From Fragilariopsis cylindrus CCMP1102 (taxonomy: Eukaryota; Bacillariophyta; Bacillariophyceae; Bacillariales; Bacillariaceae): DNA of 47,000 nt. Each line of letters starts with the position of its first letter. Position 1 is the first letter of the stretch. The position numbers and the translations under genes are program-made. Of the stretch, positions 21,752 through 32,500 are shown piece by piece. A model generated the notes under the pieces. The model saw nothing but the letters and a program-made list of their open reading frames with translations. It was not told the origin of the DNA and made no database searches. The stretch covers positions 1-47,000 of the forward strand of contig FMBT01000095.1 of assembly GCA_900095095.1 (NCBI GenBank), in the 5' to 3' direction.

Positions 21752-23223
21752 GTTGGCGAAGGATTATAATTCAAGTATCCTATTACGATCCTATTGTCTT
21801 GTTGATGAAAAAGTACAGATAAGTTTTTCAGATACACTTTTCGTCCTTTTGTCGGATCAGTTCAAATATTGAAGGTAAACGCGAAAACTAGTACAGTAAT
21901 ATCCAGCAAAGATGAAGACACAAACCATAGTTTGACGCATCGTGGGGGACCAGAATGTTAGTACTGTAGTGCCAATTACGAATTTCGGTATGGCCAACAC
22001 ATATACCGGTATGTCATAAGTACTTGTCATACATACCGCAGTGCAAAAAAACCAAAAATCGAACCGTTAAGTTTATTTGTGACTTCTTACTTCTGTAAGT
22101 CACAAGCTGGAGGCTGCAAGAAACCTAAAATCAAGAAATAATTTATATAATATCCATAACTTACTTACTTAGTCTTGTTATCCTATCCTTATCCGACTTC
22201 TAATAGAAAGATACTACAGTATGTAAAATACTATTTTACAATAATTTTGAGAATGCAAATGATATCCTTGTATTCAGACAAATATAATACCCATGACAAA
22301 TGGGGTGGGTAGCTATAATTAATCTCAAAAATCAATCCTTCCTCCTACATAAGATACAAAGTGAACATAGCTCCTCCAGCCGCTGCTGCTGGCCATGCGA
22401 GAATCCTCTTTTCTACCATACCAGCTCCTGGAAGGACTCTGAAGCAATGGAAAGTTGGGTCCTTCCATCTAAGATCTATGTCTAAAACTACACTACTACA
22501 CTATTTTTGCCCATTGTTTGTCATTTTGTAAGTAGATTGATCAAAAACACCCTCCAGAAATTGAAATATCTATTATTATGATAGGTAATCCCGTCATCTC
22601 CATTCATTGGTTGGATGCAAATCATATGCATTTATAGTATTATGGCTAGACAGAACTTGTAGATTTCTTGATAATTGACTTCTGAAGTTATAACTAGAGA
22701 CTAGGTATTAAGGAGGGTGGAGTTTCTGCTGATGGTTTGAATATTATAAAATTTTACTACTCTCTGACTTAGAAAGACTGACAAGTCAACAGTCAAATGT
22801 TATATTTACACAGCAATTCTACCAGAAATTGATATGTCATCTCTAGAGACATGCCAGCAGCTTCTGAAGTTTTGGATTATGTGCTACAATCCAACCCATA
22901 AAATTGTTGTTGTGACTCTCCTCTCACACATAGCACTGACTTGTCTGTGTAGATGACAATTCGTCAACATTCTGCTATATACTACTGCGTGGCAAATCTA
23001 CAGAAAAAATAAACTAAAGCACTAAATTCTGATGAATGATAATAAGAGAGAAGACAATTGTTTGCTGCTGTTGTTGTGTGCGTGAAAAGGGGTGATGCTT
23101 ATTCCTGTATGTAAATAATAATAAAATAGGCAAGCCATATCAGTGAGAGGGTTCAATCTTGCCTTTATGTGTTCTTTAGAAAGATTGACTAAATACACCA
23201 ATGTCTACAGAACAGTATCCTAC

Positions 23224-23315
23224 ATACATAATACAGTAGTACACTTTGAATCACTATACAGTCCAAAGATACATAATACATTGGTACATTTTGAATTACT
23301 ACACAGTCCACAAAG
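23224..23315. repeat. 45-bp tandem duplication
   Basis: Two diverged copies, 23224-23268 and 23269-23315, each start ATACATAATACA and contain TTTGAAT..ACTA.ACAGTCCA. The reading frame through it gives a repeated peptide, but nothing supports it being a gene. Confidence 0.7.
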
Positions 23316-23605
23316 AAGAAAGAGTGTTTTCGTGTTAGCTTTTTGCACAGTCATTATTTACAGTGCGCGCTAAAAAATCCTACAGAGAAATCGCGCGATA
23401 AGCAGCACCACCCCTCACTGACGACAACACACCCTAAAGCAGCACCACAAGTTATTCTTATCCTTTGTTAAGAAATACGGGTTGTAGGTCTGGTCTTCGT
23501 CAGGATGTGTCCTATGGTGCGTAGGAGCAGATTGTCCATTTAAGAACTCGGTCGCACCAAATAAGCAAAACCCAATCAAAATGATCCGACCTAATGACGT
23601 AAACC

Positions 23606-23629
23606 CTCGTCATCTAATGAGATGACGAG
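23606..23629. repeat. Perfect 10-bp inverted repeat
   Basis: CTCGTCATCT and AGATGACGAG are separated by AATG and could form a short hairpin or a dimeric protein site. It lies about 340 bp upstream of the 23971 gene, just after a TGACGTAA motif. Confidence 0.6.
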
Positions 23630-23970
23630 TCAATAAGTAGAAATAAATGACATCACTTTTTCGATGCTTCTAATGAGAAACGCGACTTTCAATAGCAACG
23701 AAGTTGCGGAGAGAGAATCATCACTTCACTAGGATAAAGTTAATATTCGCATTCTTGTTGCTGCGTTATTGCTTGACGCTTGACCAAAAACTTGAGCTGC
23801 AACACTCCGTCTACAACGTTGCCTGCCAATAGGCAAGTTGAGTGCACAAGCATATAGCCATCAACTTCATGGGTGTCAATAGCAAATTATTCTCGTTATC
23901 ATACTTCTGATAATGCATACACAACCATATTTATCAGAAAAGCTTTCATCGTTTAATTTGCATTTGCATT

Positions 23971-25601
23971 ATGCATACTACGATGGATACAACCAACGAC
24001 AATAAGGACAGAGGTAGTAACATCGGTCCCCAGAACAGCTCTAGTACAGGGCAACCTTGGGATGCTACGCATACCTATCTCCCAGCTGCGACGGGGCATC
24101 AGCTAGTTCCAGAAGAAGGCATTGCACTTGACAGTGGTATGTATAATGGTAGTATTGTTACTAGCAGCAACAACAGCAGCAACAACAACGTCAATGACGA
24201 AGGAGAAGAAATTCGTCACCCAAACGCGAATGATGTGCTTTTTGGAAGAGGACGACCGTTGCAAAACCATCCAGGAAATTTGCGATTCCACAAGATTGTT
24301 AATCGAAATAGAGAAGCCTACGTGAATTCACGGAAAGAACACAAGATAACGGTTGCAAGGAAAGTCTTTAACGATATCAAGGGTTCTGAAACAACAGTAG
24401 TAGTGCCGTTGATGGGGGCGATGCAACAGCCGTGACTACTGATAATGGATCATCGAGAAATGGGGGACGATTCTTGAAAAAGACTGACAGCGGGGGAAAT
24501 TACTGGGTAAATGTTTCGATTCTAGCCGCCATTGAGAAGATTAGTCACGCTCTAAGGGGACGTCCACGATCCGAAACTCGGAATTGTGTGGGACAGACGA
24601 AGCCAGGTGCAAACAAACGGGCATCGAACGGAAGCAATACGACTACTACTACTGTTCGCAACGGGGGAGATGGCAAGAAGAAAAGAAAAGGGCTACCATC
24701 TCATTCCAATTCCACTCAGGACTCGACTGTCAGTGGTATAACAACGGATATTGTTAATAGTACTGGATTGTTCCCGAACAATGCTATGAGCACGGCAATC
24801 AACGGACATCCACCGACGATCCATTCCTCCTCTCAGGTTCAAGCTTCAGGGACAACGGTAAACCAGCAGCATCTAAATTTCGTCAACCAGCAACTTAGTT
24901 TACAAGCCATCCATAGGCAAAACCAATTGGTTTCAGTACAACAGCAACAAGTCTTACAGCAATTAGGAGGACAACAGCCACTAGTACTAAATCAACAGAT
25001 CCAACAACTCTGGGGTCAACAAACCATCCAGTCTCAAGCACAAAATCAATTCCCTCTGCCTCAACAAGCTCTGTTGCAGCAGCTATTAACTCTCCAGCAA
25101 GGAAATCACCCACAACAAGCAGCAAATCTACAGCAGCAACTTACGGCTCTCCTTTCCTGTCAACAACAACAGAACCAACATCAGCATCAGCAGGTACAGC
25201 AAGGAACTACTCAGTTGCATCAACTACAGCAGCAGCAGCAGCAACCGCACGGGCAGTTGCTTCCTTACTCACAGATACCTCCGTTGTCCACAACCACTGC
25301 TACAAATAATACCACCGGTAATAACATTGCTACCTCTACGAATGTTGCTGGTGGAGGAAATCCAAACGCCGGTGGTACCAATCTTGGTAACAATACTAAC
25401 AGCGTGATTAATAATCCTGCATCCGGTAATTTCACAGAAGCTATCATCATGGGTGCTGCTGCTATCCTTGCTTCACAGCAACAACAGCAATCACATAATC
25501 CTTCGAATTCACAAATAACCCAAGGGCAACAACAGCAGCAACAACAACAGCAGCAAGCATTATTATTGGCGGCCTTAATGCAAGGAAAACAGCAACAATA
25601 A
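23971..25601 (+). CDS. DUF6824-domain protein, Gln-rich
   Basis: DUF6824 is a domain strongly expanded in diatoms, usually in putative nuclear regulators; its biochemical role is not established. From ATG 23971, a Ser/Thr/Asn-rich leader precedes the domain at about residues 83-190. It starts NDVLFGRGRPLQNHPGN and continues RFHKIVNRNREAYVNSRKEH and KITVARKVFNDI. After a short Ser/Gly-rich insertion it continues GGRFLKKTDSGG, YWVNVSILAAIEKISHALRG. A basic segment (KKKRKG) and a roughly 270-residue Gln/Asn-rich tail follow, like a transactivation region. The frame breaks once near 24389, where one more A in GAAACAAC would restore it. No intron is seen. It is about 543 residues. Confidence 0.85.
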
Positions 25602-26586
25602 AATATACATACGTAATAATCGGTTGTTTGTTAACCAATCATATATATATCAAAAAATAAATGCACATATTACACTCGACATATATCTATTCAAATAGTG
25701 TGTATGCATATTATAGCTCGCAATTCACGCATAGCTAGTACCTGTTTGAGTATTCATTTCTTTTTAAATGAAGTCCTATATGTGCTCAGCAAAAAGGCTT
25801 CAAGCAACTTCATACGCTTTTTCATACTTTTTACCACTAGCAGCCATGATGGAGTATTGTAGCTTTAGCTCTCTACCTTTTCATATTTTGTACTACTAGC
25901 AGCCATAGTGGAGTACTGTAGCTTTAGCTATCTTTAACGGACATCACCGCATTTGCGTCATGGGAGACTGCAAGGCTGCTGGTGATCAGTTATTAGATTG
26001 AGAATCTTCATCGATTCTTTGATGATTTCTGTACGAATAAATTGGATTGATATACTGTAGATACAAACAGTACGTTCATGTAGGGAAGAAATTGATATTA
26101 TATTAGTGGTGGCGTGGTTGTACTAGTATGTGATATGATGGGATGTAACCTAACCTTACGAAAGATTTTTGTTTGTATAGATCGACTTAGAAACAAGAGT
26201 CAAATAGTCTCGGCTATCAGCTATTCCTTCAAATAACTACACACGAGGACCATATAGAGTTTTGAGTTACGTATTATTTTAACCTAACTTACTACCTAGT
26301 AGTATATTATAATTTTTTAGGGGGAGTTGAAAATTTATCTATTTTCGCACGTTTTTTAATTCGCCGTGCGTTCATTCGCGTTTGACTCTGTCGACATTAT
26401 TTTATTTCTGATTAAAATCGAGATTCGAAGTCTCGTCAACAGACACTTAAAACTTGTTTTAGAAATGAAATGCGAAGGAAAGGGACAAATAGATTGAAAG
26501 ACGAAAGACTTCATCGTAAAACAAGTAAAACAAACCAATATTTGTAGAACGAAAATAATCTGATCCCATAGCCAGATCGGGTCGTC
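25602..26586. other. Intergenic region with tandem duplication
   Basis: No gene seen in this 985 bp. A 59-bp direct duplication at 25821-25938 is listed separately. The last 200 bp precede the GOLD-protein gene and are AT-rich. Confidence 0.3.
25821..25938. repeat. 59-bp tandem duplication
   Basis: Copies at 25821-25879 and 25880-25938 share TTCATA.TTT.TAC.ACTAGCAGCCAT and GGAGTA.TGTAGCTTTAGCT with a handful of substitutions. It lies in non-coding DNA. Confidence 0.75.
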
Positions 26587-28014
26587 ATGGAGGATGTTTC
26601 AACCGATGAGGCCCCGCCGAATGATTCCAAAGTAGGTACCCAATCTACTACGGGCGCAGGAGAAACAACGGCTGGTAATAACGTTAGTCATGCAACAACC
26701 CCGAGCAATACCAGAAGTTCCAAGTCCAAAATGTATACTCTTGATGATGCCAATGAGGAACTTTCACAATTGATAATATCTGGAAAAATTTCATCAGATG
26801 ATGTTAGATGTCTCAAGGCTACTTTGAAGGAACACATCTCCCTCAAGGAAAAGGTAGAAAAACTTAAATCTTTGCTGGGTCGTTCTGCCAAATCTCAACG
26901 TGAGGCTAAGGTTTCTTCCGATGCCGCTCAAAAAAGATTGGCACAAGCAATGAGAGAAATTGAAAGGCTGAATAAGAAACTCGACAAGTTACAGACTCGA
27001 CCTTCACATCTAGACCTACTGATGGACTTTGAAACAAACTTCGATAAGGCCTTGCTAAGCGTTGGACAATCGGGAGGCGAAGATACTGCTGCTGCGGAAC
27101 GTACAAGCTTCAAAATGGATGATAATCAGGAATCATCCAATCTCGACACGATGCTGCTACAGGAATTGGGTGAGGCAAAAAGTAGGATAGAAAAATTGGA
27201 AACATTAAATTCTGCGATGATGTCTCGTTCGACGCAACTTGAAGTGGGAACCAAAACATTAGAAAAAGAGCGTGACGATGCGAGGAATTTAAGCAAACGA
27301 CAGCAAATGGAACTTCGAATGGCAAAATTGGAGGTAGAACAGGCACAACGTGACAAGGTAGCATCTTTGGAAGAGATGCAGATAGAAATTGATTTAGTAT
27401 CGAAGGCAAGTAGTAAGGCTTGTGTTCGCGCCGCAAAGGGTGAAGAAGCTGCCAATTCATTAAAGACAGAAAAAAATCGTATTCAACAACTTGAATCTCA
27501 AGTCCAAGCTTTGAAGGAATGGGCCTTGGCGAGTGCCGAAGCAAAGCAACTTATGAAGGAACGTTGTATAATCCTTGAAAATAAATTGAAAGTACAGCAA
27601 GGCCGATCACTAAATGATACCGGCGATGATAAGAGCAACCCAGAAAAACTACTATTCCAGAAACATGGTTCCAGGGTCGTCGGAGCTGGTGATATCAGCT
27701 CTCTTGTTATTAATCTTGGTGAACACGCATCAATTGTAGATTCTCGTTTTGTAATACTCCGATGGAAATTCGATTCTAGTCCTGGAGATTGCACTATTGA
27801 TTTTAACATTATGAAAGGTAAATGTGAAACTTCATCAGATTTTGCCAAGGCAGACTATCTTATTAAAGATAGAGTAATTACAGGAGGTGCTGGCGGTGAA
27901 ACTGAGGGTGCTTTTAATTCGGATTCGGCCTGTACAGTTCTTTGGTCGAATGCCAAATCTTGGATTCGACCAAGGACGGTGAAATATTCTCTTGATGTAA
28001 TTGCTCTCAAGTAA
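26587..28014 (+). CDS. Coiled-coil protein with C-terminal GOLD-like domain
   Basis: An intact 475-residue frame from ATG 26587. Residues about 1-48 are a disordered Ser/Thr/Gly leader. Residues about 50-345 are mostly heptad-like coiled coil (LKEKVEKLKSLLGRSAKSQ; AMREIERLNKKLDKLQ; QLESQVQALKEWALAS). Residues about 365-475 resemble a GOLD beta-sandwich as in Golgi/lipid-traffic proteins: ILRWKFDSSPGDCTIDFNIM, an insertion, then CTVLWSNAKSWIRPRTVKYS and LDVIAL. The WKFDSSPGDCTIDF plus VLWSNxxSWxxxxTVxY pairing is the basis for the call. There is no signal peptide or membrane helix, so it is probably a cytosolic tether or adaptor. This function is inferred. Confidence 0.75.
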   Translation: MEDVSTDEAPPNDSKVGTQSTTGAGETTAGNNVSHATTPSNTRSSKSKMYTLDDANEELSQLIISGKISSDDVRCLKATLKEHISLKEKVEKLKSLLGRSAKSQREAKVSSDAAQKRLAQAMREIERLNKKLDKLQTRPSHLDLLMDFETNFDKALLSVGQSGGEDTAAAERTSFKMDDNQESSNLDTMLLQELGEAKSRIEKLETLNSAMMSRSTQLEVGTKTLEKERDDARNLSKRQQMELRMAKLEVEQAQRDKVASLEEMQIEIDLVSKASSKACVRAAKGEEAANSLKTEKNRIQQLESQVQALKEWALASAEAKQLMKERCIILENKLKVQQGRSLNDTGDDKSNPEKLLFQKHGSRVVGAGDISSLVINLGEHASIVDSRFVILRWKFDSSPGDCTIDFNIMKGKCETSSDFAKADYLIKDRVITGGAGGETEGAFNSDSACTVLWSNAKSWIRPRTVKYSLDVIALK

Positions 28015-28424
28015 AGATAGGCGATTGGTGTGACCATCATTTAATTTGTCATGTCTCCTATTTTTTATACGAAAACTTTTTGTAAACTATGTCAAATATC
28101 TTCCTTTACAAGTAGTATTTAACGAATGCGCACTGTTCTTTATAGAGATTAGAAAAACCAATACTGTACCAACATTCTGGAGAGGACGAGTGTCAAAATC
28201 TTTGATCTAGTTCAATTCAAATTAGGACACATAAGATAATAAGCTATTGGGATAAATGTGGCATTAGTCGATATGAAACATTGTAGTTCTAAAATTTGGA
28301 TATTGTATTGAGAACGTTAATTTTAAGTTAATTTGTAGCTCGTCCTTTTAAATAATGTATACAAAGGTACACGAATGAATCGATCATAAATCGTTCGTAC
28401 AAGATGGATACTATCGTACAAGAA
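28015..28424. other. Convergent intergenic region
   Basis: The 3' flanks of the GOLD and SDR genes; nothing else seen. Confidence 0.3.
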
Positions 28425-29410
28425 TTACATCTCGCCTCTTGCAGCCTTCGATCTATCTTTCTTCCAAGCAGTTCCTCCAACAGAACTAATGCAAGCTGCT
28501 TTTCCAATATAAGGAAAATCTTCAACACGAACAGCATCAAGACAAAATTGTGCGACATCTGCACGGGGGATCGATCCAGCTTTGCCGTCGATCACATTAA
28601 TGATGCCAGTGGGTGCATCAACAGTTCTGGAAATAAAATTGAGAAAATTAAGTAATATATTAGACACGATGAACAGACAGATCTTCAATGGAATAAATAA
28701 TAACTGGTAGCAGAACACGGATGGTTGTAACATAATATACACAAGGAAAAGAACTTACAATCCTCCCGGACGGACAATACAATATTCAAGTCCCGACTTA
28801 GTAGTAGCATCCTCTTGATTGTTTTTATCCACAAATATCTTTTTCATGACCGTCATCATTAATGCTTTAAACATTAATGGTGCCTGACTTTCACTATCAC
28901 CTGCTCCGATACTCGTCACAACAGCAAGTCTCTTTACTCCCTTTTCTTTCATAGCAGCGATAACCGTATTCGTTCCATCTGTTAGCATAGTCTCTCCACA
29001 TCCGAAGTCTTACCACCTAAGGCAATAATAACCCCATCAACGTCTTGTCCAGCAAAGACTTTGGCTACGTCATCTTTATTAGTAACATCACCACCAATCA
29101 TTGTTAGGTTTGGTTCATTCAATGGCTTACCAGCATTATCTCCACCAGAACCTTCAGGTATTTTAAGATTAGACGGAGTACGTGCTAGACCAATAACAGT
29201 ATCACCTTCTTTAAGTGCCTGGAAGACACACTCCGATCCGGTCAAACCAGATGCACCAAAAACAGCAATTGTTTTCATACATAACATCGTACTATCATTC
29301 GTCCTCGCAGTCGCAACAGGACCAGCACGACTTCCCGCGAAGCTGGATCGGAATGCATCTGCGACCGAGAATGTGCTTAGTAACGATACAGTGAGGATTG
29401 ATAACTTCAT
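28425..29410 (-). CDS. Plastid-targeted atypical SDR (NAD(P)-binding, NmrA-like)
   Basis: The precursor starts MKLSILTVSLLSTFSVADAFRSSF: a signal peptide with Ala-Phe at the cleavage site, a classical diatom plastid-import motif. The mature part has the dinucleotide-binding motif TIAVFGASGLTG, then VIGLARTPSNLK, NLTMIGGDVTNKDDVAKVF and DGVIIALGG. Further down come VKRLAVVTSIGAGDS, the SDR-a substrate region GLEYCIVRPGGL, and IPRADVAQFCLDAV. Exon 1 is 29410-28759 and exon 2 28626-28425; the intron 28627-28758 joins RPGGL to TVDAPTG. One frame break lies near 28998 (DVGETMLTDG). It is about 284 residues. The family includes plastid reductases and assembly factors; the substrate cannot be inferred. 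Confidence 0.8.
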
Positions 29411-29847
29411 CTTCTTCCTCTTCTTCTTCTTCTTTCGGTGTGATAGCTAGCTATAATGATTACAACAATGGGTTTGTTAAAGGTTAATAACGGTTAATGT
29501 GCATGCTGTGTGCTAAGATGTGACTTCAATCAATCGTGATGATCTTTTTGAAATCTTTGATTGAGTCAGTCACGTATACCACGTATATCAATCCTTCGAC
29601 TCAAACGACTAATCGCTAAACTTGTGAATTAAGAAATTCTACGTGGAAGCACAACAGAAGTCAAAATCATAACTGCCATCAATTTTAGCAACGTCTTTTT
29701 ATTAATTTTCACGACGATGGTATGATATATCATTCTCGCATCGATATCACTACACGCTGCAACTACTCAAGTAACAAATCCCAAGTAAGAATCAATATTA
29801 AAAGGGAAAGGGAGAGAAAGACCAGAGGCATTATAACATATAGAAAA
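29411..29847. promoter_or_regulatory. Divergent SDR/derlin intergenic region
   Basis: 437 bp between two divergent genes for plastid-related membrane or targeting proteins. There is a CACGTATACCACGTAT direct repeat near 29571-29586. In-frame ATGs at 29717 and 29722 could extend the derlin upstream but would bury its signal peptide. Confidence 0.3.
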
Positions 29848-30921
29848 ATGAAAGGCTATTCGAGTTCTATGGTTTGTGGAGGAGGAGCCATCATGTTAAT
29901 GATGAGTGCTTTGTCAATCTCCTGTGATGGTGCATCTTCGACCACCACTACTCCGATGTTTGGTTTAGGTCCTAAAACAGTTTCTTCTCTGCGGACTACT
30001 ACTACAATTACTACTGATATAAGAAACGATGATTTGTTCCGACTCAATAACCATAACAACCAATACGATTCTTCTTCTGTATTATTAGAATTAAGAGGAG
30101 GTGCTAGGAAAAAGAAAAGATCTAGGACGGGATCACTTGCCAAGACAGTTACGGGGAAGACAAAAGTTGGAGCGGCGAAGAAAGCAGCTCAAAAACCAAA
30201 GAATAGTCTTGTTGATTATTATAAAGAGATACCTCCACTCACTAGAGGATACGTTACTATGATTGGTTTGTGTACAGTTTTGGGACTACTACTCGGAGAA
30301 GAACGGGCTCAAGCCGTACTTGCATTAGATCCGATGAGATTATTGCACGGTATGGAAATTTGGAGACCATTCACTGCAGCATCATTCCTTGGAAAGCCAT
30401 CGATATCATGGCTGATGAGTGGTTATTATCTTCATGAATACGGATCGAGTTTAGAAAGAGCATACGGTCCAGCTGAATATTTATTATTTTTATGTTCCCA
30501 AATTTTCCTACTAACAATTTTTTCAATGGTATTAGGAGTTCCATTCTTTACACAATCTGTCATTACGGGTATGTTGTGGGTATTAAGTCGGGCTATGCCA
30601 AATGAAAAGGTGAAGTGGTTAGTTATTACCGTCCCGTACTGGGTCCTCCCCTATGGACTAATGGCCTCAGATTGTCTTCAGGCACAAAGTGCAGCTGCTG
30701 CAATGCCACATATTTTAGGAATCTTAGTTGGACACTTTTACCATTTCCATCGATTTGTTTGGCCAAAAACTGGTGGAGAAGATTGGTTACGTGCACCAGA
30801 CTTCTTAGTTGATGCAATGGATCCAAATTCAGCAAAGAATAATAATGCAGCAAAAGATTCAATCGCTGCTGCACTTAAGAAAAGAAAACGTGGAAAGGGT
30901 AAGAAGTTAGGTTCAGCCTAA
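29848..30921 (+). CDS. Derlin (Der1-like) with N-terminal signal peptide, SELMA candidate
   Basis: Derlins are multi-pass proteins that retrotranslocate substrates in ERAD. In algae with four-membrane plastids, extra Der1 copies bearing targeting sequences form the SELMA import machinery in the periplastidal membrane. Starting at ATG 29848 gives a hydrophobic signal peptide (MVCGGGAIMLMMSALSISC) and a Thr-rich stretch, then a basic linker (RGGARKKKRSRTGS). The derlin core follows: PPLTRGYVTMIGLCTVLGLL, GMEIWRPFTAASFLG (the WR motif), YYLHEYGSSLERAYG, EYLLFLCSQIFLLTIFS, PYWVLPYGLMASD and HILGILVGHFYHFH. It ends in a basic tail (KKRKRGKGKK). Ordinary ER derlins lack the N-terminal extension. 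No ASAF Phe is visible, consistent with a periplastidal rather than stromal address. The frame is intact, about 357 residues. Confidence 0.8.
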   Translation: MKGYSSSMVCGGGAIMLMMSALSISCDGASSTTTTPMFGLGPKTVSSLRTTTTITTDIRNDDLFRLNNHNNQYDSSSVLLELRGGARKKKRSRTGSLAKTVTGKTKVGAAKKAAQKPKNSLVDYYKEIPPLTRGYVTMIGLCTVLGLLLGEERAQAVLALDPMRLLHGMEIWRPFTAASFLGKPSISWLMSGYYLHEYGSSLERAYGPAEYLLFLCSQIFLLTIFSMVLGVPFFTQSVITGMLWVLSRAMPNEKVKWLVITVPYWVLPYGLMASDCLQAQSAAAAMPHILGILVGHFYHFHRFVWPKTGGEDWLRAPDFLVDAMDPNSAKNNNAAKDSIAAALKKRKRGKGKKLGSA

Positions 30922-31341
30922 TAATGCTAAGCATAAAGGTTTTAAGGTGAATAAATGATGATTAAATAATATAGTATATAAAATTAAAATAAAATCTATA
31001 TTACGTAATGCTTAGAGGTATACTACTTCCTTCGTGTAGAGAAATTTTGCAACGAGTTTTGACGGGGAGATCATAGCATGAAAAGCACGAAGAAAGGAGT
31101 GAGAAGTCAAACGCGAATATCTATCAAAAACCGTGCTTGTGCATGTTACTTTTTATAGAGTGGAAAATCATTGTAAATTTCCTCTACAAGAATGAAGTAA
31201 TGAATACAACTAATTGCATAAGAAAAATGATGAATTTTTTAGTAATTTTTGATTTGAGTTACATGTTTATTATAAGAATACAAATTTAAAAATGTTTACT
31301 TATGTGCAGTTCTTTATTATTTCATTTGTTGCATTCTAAAT
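30922..31341. other. Convergent intergenic region
   Basis: The 3' flanks of the derlin and LmeA-like genes. Imperfect inverted segments CTTCCTTCGTG and CACGAAGAAAGGAG occur near 31025 and 31087; no other feature. Confidence 0.25.
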
Positions 31342-32500
31342 TTAAAATTCAAGTCCTGGTGAAGGAAATTTTATTACCTTTATTCGTAAAGAAATCATCA
31401 CACTTGGTTCATCTCCTTTTTCTGTCAACTGCATATCATTAAATGAAAGAAATGTACCATCCAATTCCAAGTCCATTTCATTAAAGAATTTTGAGGTTGT
31501 TTTTGTCAGTGCTTTTTCAATTGCATCACGTCGTCTTGTATTATACTACCTTCCTCCTCCTTCACAAGACTAGCATGGATGGAAGCTTTGTCCTCATTAT
31601 TATTACTGTTATTAGTTTTCTTTGAAGCATAAACTTCCATTTCGATCCTGCATACGTGCCATAAAATGTCACAATTCCTGTAGATGGATCCAGAGATACA
31701 TTTTCTCTTAGAACAGTAATTTGTTATTGTCAGCATAATATTCCCGTTGATACTGTTTTTGTTAGTTAGTTGCGGAGGACTTGGTGGTTTCATTAAGGGA
31801 TGTGTTATAAAATTACCAAAATCAGTATCGGAAAGTGCAACCATCGCGCTTCCTAATGCTGTGTAGTTTAGAAGAAACAGTAAACAATATATATATAGGT
31901 TAGTTTTTGAATTGAGATATAGTAATAGATAAAAAAGGGACGAACTTAATTCTGTCTCATCTATCCTTAATAATAACAACACCCATATCAAATTAAAAAT
32001 ATGAGTCGTATTCTTTTTCTTTTTCCTTCTTTCCGATTAAACAAAAAACAACATACCTGGTGTATTTAAAACTAATTTTTGTTTGGATATACTTTTCCCA
32101 TATCCAGTTGACATTCTGTAACAGTAGCTGTAATAGCACGACATGTTAATCCTAATGGTGATTTCCAGGACCGGCCCTTTACAGTCACTGGACCGACCTG
32201 CCCCACCAAATAATATTTTATTTGGATCGATCGAAGTTAAATCACATTCGACATGTGAATTCGGATCTGATAATCTTCGTTTTAATGCCATACAGGCTAA
32301 ATTGATATTAATGTGATGGTACATTATTCTTATTTGTTGTTTTTGGGTTTACTGATACTCGTATTGGCACTAGGAAATAGTATGCTTCTTGATTGTTGAT
32401 GATTATTACGTTGTCGTGATGATGCTACCATAGAAAGTTGAAAACCTCCAACACAGGTGTTATGAGGATGATGCATCGTCGAAGCATTAATAGAGAGCAT
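31342..32500 (-). CDS. DUF2993/LmeA-like putative phospholipid-binding protein, frame-broken
   Basis: Exon 1 is 32500-32057 and exon 2 31858-31342. The intron 31859-32056 (GTATGT...CACAG) joins LVLNTP to ALGSAMVALSDTDFGNF. Following the coding signal through frame changes gives GPVTVKGRSWKSPLGLTCRA, ITATVTECQLDMGKV, NFITHPLMKPPSPP, TVLRENVSLDPSTGIVTFYG, RRRDAIEKALTKTTSKFFNE, LDGTFLSFNDMQL and a terminal KFPSPGLEF. This is the pattern I associate with DUF2993 proteins of cyanobacteria and plastid-bearing eukaryotes, related to mycobacterial LmeA. Frame breaks fall near 32340, 32205, 32078, 31720, 31635 and 31545. The N-terminus is uncertain; I chose the ATG at 32500. No clear signal peptide is seen. 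Location and ligand are unknown. Confidence 0.6.

Larger units (their letters stand above)
21752..23970. other. Long gene-free stretch (2.2 kb)
   Basis: No convincing gene. Contents seen: TACCGGTA at 22004-22011, about 250 bp upstream of the DENN gene; a hairpin TGTGACTT/AAGTCACA near 22078-22104; a partial copy of the 8991 repeat at 22759-22800; a 45-bp tandem duplication at 23224-23315; and a 10-bp perfect inverted repeat at 23606-23629. A TGACGTAA bZIP-type site lies near 23595, about 375 bp upstream of the DUF6824 gene. Confidence 0.35.

Noticed and set aside
23143..23373. 76-codon frame with an internal peptide repeat
   Set aside because: The repeat is the translation of the non-coding 45-bp tandem duplication, and there is no other coding evidence.
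23224..25938. Short direct repeats considered as CRISPR-like
   Set aside because: Each is a simple two-copy tandem duplication without spacers, and the genome is eukaryotic.
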